Source of the DNA: Subtercola boreus
Lineage (GTDB): Bacteria; Actinomycetota; Actinomycetes; Actinomycetales; Microbacteriaceae
Direction: 5' to 3'
DNA: 64,000 bases
Assembly: GCF_006716115.1 (NCBI RefSeq)
Contig: NZ_VFOO01000001.1
Location: 3,472,001 to 3,536,000 of the forward strand
In this document: one piece after another, positions 17,958-26,528 of the stretch
How the letters are laid out: each line of letters begins with the position of its first letter
Numbering within the stretch: the stretch's first letter is position 1
Position numbers and translations under genes: made by a program
Notes under the pieces: generated by a model
What the model saw: only the letters and a program-made list of their open reading frames with translations
What the model was told of the DNA's origin: nothing
Database searches by the model: none

Positions 17958-19502
17958 ATGAGTACGATCGACCTGAACCCCGACACCACCACCGACGACG
18001 CCGTCACCGAACTGCCCACCGTGCCGCACTGGATCAACGGTGCCGCGTACCCCTCGACGAGCGGCCGGGTCGGCGATGTCTACGACCCCGCCCTCGGAGT
18101 CGTCACCAAGCACGTCGCGCTCGCCGACAAGGCCGAGATCGAAGCGGCGATCGCCAGTGCCGCCGCGGCCTTCCCCGCCTGGCGCGACACGTCGCTCGCG
18201 AAGCGCCAGACGATCATGTTCAAGTTCCGCCAGCTGCTCGACGACCGCAAGGGCGAGCTCGCCGAGATCATCACGAGCGAGCACGGCAAGGTCGTCAGCG
18301 ACGCCCTCGGCGAGATCAGCCGCGGCCAGGAGGTCGCCGAGTTCGCGACGGGTCTCGCGCACCACCTGAAGGGCGAGTTCAGCGAGCAGGTCTCCACCGG
18401 CATCGACGTGTACTCCACCAAGCAGCCGCTCGGCGTGGTCGGCATCATCTCGCCGTTCAACTTCCCGGCCATGGTGCCGTCGTGGTTCTTCCCGATCGCG
18501 ATCGCTGCGGGCAACGCTGTCGTGCTGAAGCCCAGCGAGAAGGACCCGTCGGCCGCCAACTGGCTCGCAGAGCTCTGGAAGGAGGCCGGTCTTCCCGACG
18601 GCATCTTCACCGTGCTGCACGGCGACAAGGAGGCGGTGGATGGCCTCCTCACCCACCCCGAAGTGAAGTCGATCTCGTTCGTCGGTTCCACGCCCATCGC
18701 GCGCTACGTCTACGAGACCGGAACCCAGCACGGCAAGCGCGTGCAGGCCCTCGGCGGGGCGAAGAACCACATGCTGGTGCTTCCGGATGCCGACCTCGAC
18801 CTCGTGGCAGACGCCGCCATCAACTCGGGCTTCGGTTCGGCCGGTGAGCGCTGCATGGCGATCTCGGTCGTCGTGGCCGTCGAGCCGGTCGCCGACCCGC
18901 TGATCGCGAAGATCACCGAGCGCATGGCGAAGCTCCGCACGGGGGATGGCCGCCGCGGCTGCGACATGGGACCGCTCGTCACCAAGGTGCACCGCGACAA
19001 GGTCGCCTCCTACATCGAGATCGCCGAGGAAGACGGCGCGACGATCGTCGTCGACGGCCGCGATGTCGTGCCGGACGGGGACCCGAACGGCTTCTGGCTC
19101 GGCCCGACACTGATCGACAGCATGCCGACCTCCTCGCGGGCGTACACCGAGGAGATCTTCGGCCCGGTGCTCGCCATCGTGCGCGTCTCCACCTACGAAG
19201 AGGGCGTCAAGCTCATCAACGACGGTGCATTCGGCAATGGAACCGCGATCTTCACGAACGACGGGGGAGCGGCACGCCGCTTCCAGAACGAGATCCAGGT
19301 CGGCATGATCGGCATCAACGTGCCGATCCCCGTGCCGGTCGCGACGTTCTCGTTCGGTGGCTGGAAGGCCTCCCTGTTCGGTGACACCAAAGCACACGGC
19401 GCCGAAGGTGTGCGATTCTTCACCCAGCAGAAGGCGATCACCAGCCGCTGGCTCGACCCGAGCCATGGCGGCATCAACCTCGGGTTCCCGCAGAACGACT
19501 AG
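17958..19502 (+). CDS. iolA: methylmalonate/malonate-semialdehyde dehydrogenase (CoA-acylating)
   Basis: 514 residues of the aldehyde dehydrogenase superfamily. Visible are GVVGIISPFNFPAMVPSWFFPIAI, LKPSEKDPSAANWLAEL, FVGSTPIARYVYE and the catalytic cysteine in GSAGERCMA (C299). The MMSDH features include NHMLVLPDADLD and the FSFGGWKASLFGD end motif. It converts malonate semialdehyde to acetyl-CoA and CO2 in inositol catabolism and methylmalonate semialdehyde to propionyl-CoA in valine catabolism. A ribosome site (GAGGAAG) precedes the ATG. It is in the middle of the iol operon, which fits the first role. Confidence 0.95.
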   Translation: MSTIDLNPDTTTDDAVTELPTVPHWINGAAYPSTSGRVGDVYDPALGVVTKHVALADKAEIEAAIASAAAAFPAWRDTSLAKRQTIMFKFRQLLDDRKGELAEIITSEHGKVVSDALGEISRGQEVAEFATGLAHHLKGEFSEQVSTGIDVYSTKQPLGVVGIISPFNFPAMVPSWFFPIAIAAGNAVVLKPSEKDPSAANWLAELWKEAGLPDGIFTVLHGDKEAVDGLLTHPEVKSISFVGSTPIARYVYETGTQHGKRVQALGGAKNHMLVLPDADLDLVADAAINSGFGSAGERCMAISVVVAVEPVADPLIAKITERMAKLRTGDGRRGCDMGPLVTKVHRDKVASYIEIAEEDGATIVVDGRDVVPDGDPNGFWLGPTLIDSMPTSSRAYTEEIFGPVLAIVRVSTYEEGVKLINDGAFGNGTAIFTNDGGAARRFQNEIQVGMIGINVPIPVPVATFSFGGWKASLFGDTKAHGAEGVRFFTQQKAITSRWLDPSHGGINLGFPQND

Positions 19503-19514
19503 CACGAGTCACCC

Positions 19515-19552
19515 GCACCACCGCAAAGCACCACCGCCTTCAGCACCACCGC
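19515..19552 (+). repeat. three copies of a 10-bp repeat between iolA and iolB
   Basis: GCACCACCGC occurs at 19515-19524, 19528-19537 and 19543-19552, with near-identical spacers. It lies in the 67-nt spacer just upstream of the iolB ribosome site. Confidence 0.7.
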
Positions 19553-19569
19553 CTTCCCAGGAGCAGCAG

Positions 19570-20490
19570 ATGACCGACCAACGATGGTTCCACCGCCGCG
19601 GCACGCTCGCGCAGGGCGGCTGGCAGAGCGTCGTCGACGCCTCCACTCCGGGCTGGGCGCACACGGGCATCCGTGTCGCCGAGCTCGGGGAGGGCGGTGT
19701 GCCGAGCCTCGATCTCGCCGAGACGGGGATCGAGCGCATCGTCGTTCCCCTGGCGGGCTCATTCACGGTGACATATTCCGAGAACGGAATGGATGAGGTG
19801 GTCGAGCTCGCGGGGCGGCCGACGGTCTTCGACGGCCCCACCGATGTGCTGTACCTGTCGGCCGCGGCCACCGCGACCATCTGGGGAACCGGGCGGGTCG
19901 CCGTGGCGACCTCGCCGACCACGGAGCTCCACCCGACACGGCACATTCCGGCGTCGGACACTCCCGTCGAGTTGCGGGGGGCCGCGGCATCCAGTCGCCA
20001 GGTGCACAACTTCGGCACCCCTGCGGCTCTGGATGCGGCCCGGCTGATCGTCTGCGAAGTCATCACGCCGGCCGAGAACTGGTCGTCGTACCCGCCGCAC
20101 AAGCACGACGAACACGTGCCCGGCCACGAGTCGCGGCTCGAGGAGATCTACTACTTCGAGTCGGCGCCGGCGCGGAACGGCAACGCTGCACCCACGCCGG
20201 AAGCCTCCTTCGGCATGTTCAGCACCTACTCGTCGCCCGCCGGAGCAATCGAGATCGACGCCCGGGTGCAGACCGGCGACATCGCCCTGGTGCCCTACGG
20301 CTACCACGGCCCGGCCGTGGCAGCCCCGGGCTACGACCTCTACTACCTGAACGTCATGGCCGGACCCGATGCCGAACGCATCTGGCTGATCAGCGACGAT
20401 CCCGCCCACGCCTGGGTACGCACCACCTGGGAGGGCCAGGCGGTCGACGCCCGCCTTCCCTACACGAACCAGAAGGACCAGACCTCATGA
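19570..20490 (+). CDS. iolB: 5-deoxy-glucuronate isomerase
   Basis: 306 residues from an ATG preceded by CAGGAGCAG. The protein is a bicupin. The second half holds the metal-site motif YPPHKHDEH, then RLEEIYYFE and ALVPYGYHGPAVAAPGYDLYYLNVMAG, all diagnostic of IolB. It isomerises 5-deoxy-glucuronate to 2-deoxy-5-keto-gluconate, the IolC substrate. Its stop overlaps the iolD start (ATGA), so the two are translationally coupled. The frame is open upstream into iolA but that part is antisense-like. Confidence 0.94.
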   Translation: MTDQRWFHRRGTLAQGGWQSVVDASTPGWAHTGIRVAELGEGGVPSLDLAETGIERIVVPLAGSFTVTYSENGMDEVVELAGRPTVFDGPTDVLYLSAAATATIWGTGRVAVATSPTTELHPTRHIPASDTPVELRGAAASSRQVHNFGTPAALDAARLIVCEVITPAENWSSYPPHKHDEHVPGHESRLEEIYYFESAPARNGNAAPTPEASFGMFSTYSSPAGAIEIDARVQTGDIALVPYGYHGPAVAAPGYDLYYLNVMAGPDAERIWLISDDPAHAWVRTTWEGQAVDARLPYTNQKDQTS

Positions 20491-22397
20491 CCACCAAGCG
20501 CATGACCGTGAGCCAGGCACTGGTCGAGTTCCTCGGCCACCAGTACACCGTCGACGGCGACATCAGGGAACGCACGATCCCCGGGATGTTCGGCATCTTC
20601 GGCCACGGCAACGTCGCCGGCATCGGGCAGGCGCTGAAGCAGTTCAACGTCGACCAGCCCGACCTGATGCCCTATTACCAGGCGCGGAACGAGCAGGCGA
20701 TGGTGCACCAGTCTGTGGGCTACGCGCGGATGCACCGCCGCCGGGCGACGTTCGCGTCAGCTGCCTCGGTGGGGCCGGGCGCGGCGAATATGCTGACCGG
20801 TGCAGCCCTGGCGACGGCGAACCGGATGCCCGCCCTGCTGCTCCCGAGCGACACCTTCGCCACGCGCGTGGCCGACCCGGTGCTGCAGCAGCTCGAACTG
20901 CCGCACGACATCGGCATCACGGTGAACGACGCGTTCCGCCCGCTCTCGCGGTTCTTCGACCGCGTGCAGCGGCCCGAGCAGCTCTACTCCATCGCCCTCG
21001 CAGCGATGCGCGTGCTGACCGACCCCGCAGAGACCGGGGCGGTCACGATAGCCCTCCCCGAAGACGTGCAGGCCGAGGCCGTGGATGTTCCGCTGGAGTT
21101 CCTGCAGGACCGCGAGTGGCACATCCGTCGACCGCTCCCCGAGCGTGCAGCCCTCGCCCGTGCCGTCGCGGCGATCCGCGCGGCGAAGCGACCGCTGATC
21201 GTGGCCGGCGGCGGCGTGCTCTACTCGAGCGCCGAGGGCGCGCTCCGTGCCTTCGTGGAGGCCACGGGCATCCCGGTCGGCACTTCGCAGGCCGGCGGCG
21301 GCGTGCTCGACTGGGACCACCCGCAGAACCTCGGCGGCATCGGCGCGACGGGAACCCTCGCCGCCAACCGCATCGCCGCGGAGGCCGACCTGATCATCGG
21401 CATCGGCACACGCTACAGCGACTTCACCACGGCCTCACGCACGGCCTTCCAGAACCCGGGCGTGCAGTTCGTGAACATCAACGTGGCCTCGTTCGACGCC
21501 TACAAGCACGGCACGCAGCTGCCGGTCGTGGCGGATGCCCGGGAGACCCTCGAAGCGCTCTCGACGTCGCTCGGCGACCTCCGCGTCGACCCCGCGTACG
21601 CCGAGCGCATCCGTTCGGAGAAGGCCGCGTGGGACGCGTCGGTCGACGATGCCTTCGCGCCGTCGGGGCTCGCCCTGCCCGGCCAGACCGAGATCATCGG
21701 CGTCGTCCAGTCGTCGAGCGATCCCGAAGACGTCATCGTGCAGGCCGCCGGATCACTGCCCGGGGACCTCCACAAGCTCTGGCGCACTCGCGACCCGCTC
21801 GGTTACCACGTCGAATATGCCTTCTCGTGCATGGGTTACGAGATCGCCGGCGGGCTCGGCGCGAAGCGCGGCGCCCTCGCCGACGGCTCCGACCGCGACG
21901 TCATCGTGATGGTCGGAGACGGTTCGTACCTCATGCTGAACACCGAACTCGTCACGGCCGTCGCCGAGGGCATCAAGGTCATCGTCGTGCTCATCCAGAA
22001 CCACGGTTACGCCTCGATCGGTCACCTGTCGGAGACGGTCGGTTCCGAGCGTTTCGGCACGTGGTACCGGGAATACGACGGGGCGGCGAAGAACTTCCAG
22101 GGAGAACAGATCCTGCCCGTCGACCTCGCGATGAATGCGCGGAGCTACGGCCTCGACGTCATCGAAGTCGAGCCGGGTGCCGGCGCGATCGACGACCTGC
22201 GGGCTGCCATGGCGGTGGCGAAGGCGTCGGAGCGTTCCACGTTCATCCACATCAACAGCGACCCCCTGCTCTACTCGCCTGACGGCGCGGGCTGGTGGGA
22301 TGTGCCCGTCGCCGAGGTCTCGACGATCGAGAGCACGCGGGCCGCCCGGGTCGACTATCTCGAAAGCCAGTCGCACCAGAAGCCGCTGCTGGGCTGA
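20487..22397 (+). CDS. iolD: 3D-trihydroxycyclohexane-1,2-dione hydrolase
   Basis: 636 residues of the thiamine-diphosphate enzyme superfamily, with three domains in the usual order. The N-terminal PYR domain has GMFGIFGHGNVAGIGQAL and YQARNEQAMVHQSVGYA (catalytic glutamate). The middle domain has KRPLIVAGGGVLYS. The C-terminal PP domain has MVGDGSYLMLNTELVTA, the GDG-N28-type cofactor motif. It hydrolytically opens the trione ring produced by IolE to 5-deoxy-glucuronate. It is coupled to iolB by a 4-nt overlap. Confidence 0.95.
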   Translation: MTTKRMTVSQALVEFLGHQYTVDGDIRERTIPGMFGIFGHGNVAGIGQALKQFNVDQPDLMPYYQARNEQAMVHQSVGYARMHRRRATFASAASVGPGAANMLTGAALATANRMPALLLPSDTFATRVADPVLQQLELPHDIGITVNDAFRPLSRFFDRVQRPEQLYSIALAAMRVLTDPAETGAVTIALPEDVQAEAVDVPLEFLQDREWHIRRPLPERAALARAVAAIRAAKRPLIVAGGGVLYSSAEGALRAFVEATGIPVGTSQAGGGVLDWDHPQNLGGIGATGTLAANRIAAEADLIIGIGTRYSDFTTASRTAFQNPGVQFVNINVASFDAYKHGTQLPVVADARETLEALSTSLGDLRVDPAYAERIRSEKAAWDASVDDAFAPSGLALPGQTEIIGVVQSSSDPEDVIVQAAGSLPGDLHKLWRTRDPLGYHVEYAFSCMGYEIAGGLGAKRGALADGSDRDVIVMVGDGSYLMLNTELVTAVAEGIKVIVVLIQNHGYASIGHLSETVGSERFGTWYREYDGAAKNFQGEQILPVDLAMNARSYGLDVIEVEPGAGAIDDLRAAMAVAKASERSTFIHINSDPLLYSPDGAGWWDVPVAEVSTIESTRAARVDYLESQSHQKPLLG

Positions 22398-22448
22398 CCT
22401 TCCCACTCTTCACAGAACAACGACCACAACCTCACAGGAGAAAAAGAC

Positions 22449-23462
22449 ATGACTGAAGATCTGCGCGTCGGCGTCGTCGGCGCCGGCCTCATGGGAGCCG
22501 ACCACATCGCCCGAATCACGAACCGCACGAGCGGAGCCATCGTCTCGGCCATCGTCGAGCCCGACGCGGGCCGCGCTGCTGCGGCAGCCGCGAACGCTCC
22601 GGGTGCGCTCACGTTCACGCGCATCGAGGACGCCATCGCCGCCGATGCCGTCGACGCTGTGCTGATCGCGACACCCGGCCAGTTCCACGAGCCGGTGCTC
22701 GTGCCCGCGCTCGAGGCGAAGCTGCCGATCCTCTGCGAGAAGCCGCTCACCCCCGACTCCGCCACGTCGTGGAAGATCCTCGAACTCGAGCAGAAGCTCG
22801 ACCGGCCGCACATCCAGGTCGGCTTCATGCGCCGCTTCGACGCGGAATACCAGAAGCTCCGCGAACTCATCACCTCGGGCGACGCCGGCGAACTGCTGAT
22901 GCTGCGCGCCGTGCACCGCAACCCGTCTGTCGGCGACAGCTACACGCAGTCCATGCTGATCACCGACTCCGTCGTGCACGAGTTCGACGTCGTGCCGTGG
23001 CTCGCCGGCTCCGGAGTCAAGACCGTCGAGGTGAAGTACCCCCGCCGCAACGACCTCTCGCCCGAGCACCTGCGGGAGCCGATCCTCGTGCTGATGGAAC
23101 TCGAGAACGGCGTCTTCGTCGACGTGGAGATGAACGTCAGCATCCAGTTCGGCTACCAGGTCGCCACCGAGGCCGTGTTCCAGAAGGGTCTCGCCCGCAT
23201 CGGCCAGCCCTCGGGCCTCCAGACCTGGAAGGACGGAAAGTTCGAGGTCGCCGAGCACACCAGCTTCGTCACCCGTTTCGCCTCGGCCTACGACGTGCAG
23301 GTGCAGCGCTGGGTCGACGCGGTTCGCGCCGGTACGCTCGTCGACGGGCCGAACTCGTGGGACGGCTACCGCGTCGCCCTCGCCTGCGAGGCCGGCGTGA
23401 AGGCCCTCGACGGTGGCATCATCTCGGTCGAAGCCCCCGAACGCCCCGCGTTCTACGCGTAA
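22449..23462 (+). CDS. iolG: inositol 2-dehydrogenase, Gfo/Idh/MocA family
   Basis: 337 residues, with CAGGAGAAAAA before the ATG. The N-terminal Rossmann fold has VGVVGAGLMGADHIARI, and ILCEKPLTPD carries the conserved E-K-P motif. The catalytic D-x3-H pair lies in ITDSVVHEFDVVPWL. It oxidises myo-inositol to scyllo-inosose with NAD+, the first catabolic step. It is in the forward iol operon between iolD and iolH. A second Gfo/Idh enzyme at 24398-25459 probably has a related but different cyclitol substrate. Confidence 0.92.
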   Translation: MTEDLRVGVVGAGLMGADHIARITNRTSGAIVSAIVEPDAGRAAAAAANAPGALTFTRIEDAIAADAVDAVLIATPGQFHEPVLVPALEAKLPILCEKPLTPDSATSWKILELEQKLDRPHIQVGFMRRFDAEYQKLRELITSGDAGELLMLRAVHRNPSVGDSYTQSMLITDSVVHEFDVVPWLAGSGVKTVEVKYPRRNDLSPEHLREPILVLMELENGVFVDVEMNVSIQFGYQVATEAVFQKGLARIGQPSGLQTWKDGKFEVAEHTSFVTRFASAYDVQVQRWVDAVRAGTLVDGPNSWDGYRVALACEAGVKALDGGIISVEAPERPAFYA

Positions 23463-23472
23463 GGAGCCAGCC

Positions 23473-24342
23473 ATGGTGCGCATCGCCCTCGACCCCACCC
23501 CCTACCACCACGACTTCGGGCTGCTCGAGTTCCCCGACATCGCGGCGCGGCTCGGCTATGAGCACCTGCAGCTGACGCCGCACGTCGACTTCACGCCGTT
23601 CTTCCGGTACCCGAAGGCCGACGATGCGCTGGTGCGTGCGCTTGCCAAGCGGGCCTCGGACGCCGGGGTCACATTCCCGGCGATCCTGCCGGTGCAGCGT
23701 CTCTCCTCGCCCGACGAGCAGCTCAGGCTGACCGCGGTCAAGAACTTCCACCGCGTCATCCAACTCGCCGTGCAGCTGGAGATCCCGGTGATCAACACCG
23801 AGTTCTCGGGCCGGCCCGAGCTGGCCGAGGAGTCGGAGGCGGCGTTCTACCGGTCGATGGATGACCTGCTGCCCCTCCTCGAATCGGAGGGGCTGCGGAT
23901 CAACTTCGATCCGCACCCCGACGACTTCGTCGAAGACGGGCTGGAGGCGTGGCGGGTGCTCCGCGGGCTCAACTCCCCGGCCGTGGGCTTCGTGTACGTG
24001 GCCTCGCACACCTTCCACTACGGCGACCGGGCGGCCACGCTCATCCCGGAGCTCGGTGACCGCCTGGCCACCGTCTACGCAGCCGACACCTTCGACCACC
24101 ACCGTTCGCACGGGCTGCGCTACATCTCGAACCCGCCCGGCAACACGGCACGTGTACACCAGCACCTGCGGATCGGCGACGGCGACGTCGACTTCGAGGC
24201 GCTCTTCGCCCTGCTCGGCACCTCGGGCTTCCTCGACCGCCCCGACTCCCTGATCGTGTCGAACGTCTTCGCCGAAGACGAGGCCGCCGACGAGGTCTCG
24301 CGCTTCCAGCTGCAGCGCCTGCGGGAGCTCGCCGGCCTCTGA
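23473..24342 (+). CDS. iolH: IolH-type sugar phosphate isomerase/epimerase
   Basis: 289 residues from an ATG with AAGGAG upstream. The protein begins MVRIALDPTPYHHDFGLLEF and has EHLQLTPHVDFTPFFRYPKADD, NTEFSGRPELAEESEAAFYRSM and INFDPHPDDFVEDGLEAW. It ends with FLDRPDSLIVSNVFAEDE. This is close to IolH, a xylose-isomerase-like TIM barrel whose His/Asp/Glu residues bind a divalent metal. Its exact inositol-pathway reaction is not settled. It is last in the rightward operon, and a hairpin follows. Confidence 0.88.
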   Translation: MVRIALDPTPYHHDFGLLEFPDIAARLGYEHLQLTPHVDFTPFFRYPKADDALVRALAKRASDAGVTFPAILPVQRLSSPDEQLRLTAVKNFHRVIQLAVQLEIPVINTEFSGRPELAEESEAAFYRSMDDLLPLLESEGLRINFDPHPDDFVEDGLEAWRVLRGLNSPAVGFVYVASHTFHYGDRAATLIPELGDRLATVYAADTFDHHRSHGLRYISNPPGNTARVHQHLRIGDGDVDFEALFALLGTSGFLDRPDSLIVSNVFAEDEAADEVSRFQLQRLRELAGL

Positions 24343-24348
24343 TCGCCC

Positions 24349-24367
24349 GGTGCGGGTGCGCCGCACC
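24349..24367. terminator. small hairpin between convergent iol operons
   Basis: GGTGCGG-GTGCG-CCGCACC has a perfect 7-bp stem. It lies 6 nt after the iolH stop, in the 55-nt gap between convergent operons. No U-tract is present, so it is a probable but weak bidirectional terminator. Confidence 0.5.
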
Positions 24368-24397
24368 TCGTCCTGCGAGCGGGGGCGGGGTGGGTGG

Positions 24398-25459
24398 TCA
24401 GGGGAGGGGGAGGGTGACCGAGCGGCCCTCCGTGGCGCTCTGGCGCGCGGCATCCAGGATCTCGAGGGTGTGGAGGGCCTCAGTGAGCAACACCGGGGGC
24501 GGGCCTTCCCCGCGTACGGCCGCGAGCAGCTGCACGTAGTACTGCGTGTAGTCGCCCGCAGCGGAGGGGATGCTGCGGGGGCCTGCGGCGGTGCGGAGGG
24601 TGCCCCAGCGTGCGGGCTCCTCGACGCCCCAACCCGATCCGTGGGTCGCGGGGCGGAGTCCGCTGAAGAGCTGGCGCACCTGCACGTCGGTCATCGCTGA
24701 GACGTAGGAGCCGGCGCTGCCATAGGCGAGGATCTCGCGCTCGTGCAGGTGGTTGAGCTTGCTCGACGAGACGGTCGTGTAGACGCCGTTGGCGTGGTGG
24801 AGGTTGACGACGAAGCCGCAGTCGACCTCGACGCCATCGATGCGGGTGAGGTCGAGGTGAGCGTCCACGCGGGCGACGGGGCCGAAGAGGTGCGTCATCT
24901 GGTCGACGAGGTGGGCTCCGAGGTCGCGGAGCAGCCCGTGGGCGGGCCCGGTCTCCAGGGTGGCGGGGTCGTCGAGATCGAAGCGGGAGTTGACACGCCA
25001 GACGTCACCGAGCCCGCCTTCAGTGATGAGGGCTCTGAGGGTCACGATGTCGGTGTCGAGGCGCCTGTTGTGGAAGACGGTGAGGATGCGGCCCGACCGG
25101 GCAGCGGCGTCGGCCAGCAGCCGTCCCGCCGCGGCATCCGGGGCGAACGGTTTGTCGGCGACGGTGTGCACGCCGCGCTCCAGGGCCCGGAGCACGAGGT
25201 CCTGGCGCGTCTCCGGGGGAGTGGTGATGACGACGGCGTCGACCCCGGCATCGAGCAGGGCGTCGAGCGAGTCGAAGGCGGGGACGCCGGGAGCTTCGGT
25301 CGCGAGCAGGGCCCGCCGGTCATCCGATCGTGTGACGACGCCGGTGAGCTCCCAGCCGGGCACGGCCTGGATGAACGGGGTGTGGAAGAAGTGGCCGCCG
25401 GCGCCGTAACCGACGACACCGATGCGGCGGCGGTCGGCCGCGCCTATCCGGTCGCCCAT
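24398..25459 (-). CDS. Gfo/Idh/MocA family oxidoreductase, second in the iol region
   Basis: 353 residues. The N-terminal NAD fold has RIGVVGYGAGGHFFHTPFI, and HTVADKPFAPD is the E/D-K-P region. LLRDLGAHLVDQMTHLFGPV carries the D-x3-H catalytic pair. It resembles the YdgJ/IolX/IolU type more than IolG, with the aromatic GGHFFHTPF loop. A role with scyllo- or another inositol isomer, or an NADP-linked step, is plausible. It is last in the leftward iolT operon, and its ATG shares one base with the stop of the preceding isomerase gene (TGATG). Confidence 0.82.
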   Translation of the reverse strand: MGDRIGAADRRRIGVVGYGAGGHFFHTPFIQAVPGWELTGVVTRSDDRRALLATEAPGVPAFDSLDALLDAGVDAVVITTPPETRQDLVLRALERGVHTVADKPFAPDAAAGRLLADAAARSGRILTVFHNRRLDTDIVTLRALITEGGLGDVWRVNSRFDLDDPATLETGPAHGLLRDLGAHLVDQMTHLFGPVARVDAHLDLTRIDGVEVDCGFVVNLHHANGVYTTVSSSKLNHLHEREILAYGSAGSYVSAMTDVQVRQLFSGLRPATHGSGWGVEEPARWGTLRTAAGPRSIPSAAGDYTQYYVQLLAAVRGEGPPPVLLTEALHTLEILDAARQSATEGRSVTLPLP

Positions 25460-26478
25460 CAGGCGGACCCGACCAACGAGGCGCTGAGCGCCGCATCCGC
25501 CTCGAGCAGCACGGCGGAGGCCACCTCGAGCCCTTCGATGCGGCCGAGCGAGACGTCTTCGTGCTCGATGTTCACGAGCATGTCGGGGTCGACCTCGTGG
25601 AGGGCCCGCAGGAACTCGGTCCAGTAGGCGACGTCATGGCCGCGGCCGAGCGCGACGAAGTCCCACGCGGCATCCTTCGGCCACTCGTTGGCCCACTCGT
25701 CGCCGCCCAGGTTGGTACGCGGTTCGTCGGGGGAGAGCCGGCGGAACCGGTTGTCGAGCACGCCGTAGAGCGCCGCCGCCGCGGTGTTGATGCGCACGTC
25801 TTTGGCTGCCGCGTGGAAGATGAGGGGGCCGAGATGGCGGATGACCGCGACGGGATCCATCTGCTGCCAGAAGAGGTGGGAGGCATCCAGTTCCACGCCG
25901 AGGTTTGTGGCGCCGGTGAGGTCGACGAGCTTCACGATGTCGGCCGCGTTGAAGACGAGGTTCTGTGGGTGAAGTTCGAGGGCGACCTTCACGTCGTGGT
26001 CGGCGGCGAGGCGGTCGGTCTCCCGCCAGAAGTCGGCGGCGATCCGCCACTGGTGGTCAAGTACGTCGAGGGCGGCCGAGTTCCAGGCGTTCACGATCCA
26101 GCTCGGTTGAGTGACGCCGGGTTCGCCGCCGGGCAGGCCCGACATGGTGACGACGCGGTGCTGGCCGAGACGTTCGGCCAGTCGGATGCTGCGGCGCACG
26201 TCTTCGGCGTGCCTGTCGCCGATCGCGGCTGTGGGGTGCAGCGGGTTTCCGTTGCAGTTTAGCCCGGCGATGCTGACCCCGGTGCCCTCGAACAGCCCGA
26301 GGAAGTCGTCACGTGCAGTGTCGGAGACGAGGATGTCGTCGAAGGTCGGGATGTGCGTGGCGGGGAGGAATCCGCCGGAGTTCAGCTCGATGCCGGTGAG
26401 GCCGAGCCCCGCAATGACCGTGATCGCCTCGGGCAGGGTGCGGTCGTGCAGGATCGCGTTGTAGACACCGAGCTTCAT
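25459..26478 (-). CDS. xylose-isomerase-like TIM barrel, sugar phosphate isomerase/epimerase
   Basis: 339 residues from an ATG preceded by GAAGGAGAAC. The protein begins MKLGVYNAILHDRTLPEAI and has GLNCNGNPLHPTAAIGDRHAED, VALELHPQNLVFN, LGVELDASHLFWQQMDP and MLVNIEHEDVSLGRIEGL. The Glu, His, Asp and Glu/His positions of a metal-dependent AP_endonuc_2-type isomerase are present. It sits between iolE and the second Gfo/Idh gene, so it may isomerise an inosose (IolI-like) or another cyclitol ketone. I do not assign a gene symbol because IolI proteins are shorter. Confidence 0.8.
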   Translation of the reverse strand: MKLGVYNAILHDRTLPEAITVIAGLGLTGIELNSGGFLPATHIPTFDDILVSDTARDDFLGLFEGTGVSIAGLNCNGNPLHPTAAIGDRHAEDVRRSIRLAERLGQHRVVTMSGLPGGEPGVTQPSWIVNAWNSAALDVLDHQWRIAADFWRETDRLAADHDVKVALELHPQNLVFNAADIVKLVDLTGATNLGVELDASHLFWQQMDPVAVIRHLGPLIFHAAAKDVRINTAAAALYGVLDNRFRRLSPDEPRTNLGGDEWANEWPKDAAWDFVALGRGHDVAYWTEFLRALHEVDPDMLVNIEHEDVSLGRIEGLEVASAVLLEADAALSASLVGSA

Positions 26479-26528
26479 CTTCAGTTCTCCTTCGATGGCG
26501 ACGAGGTACCCGTCAGTTCTTGTGCCGG

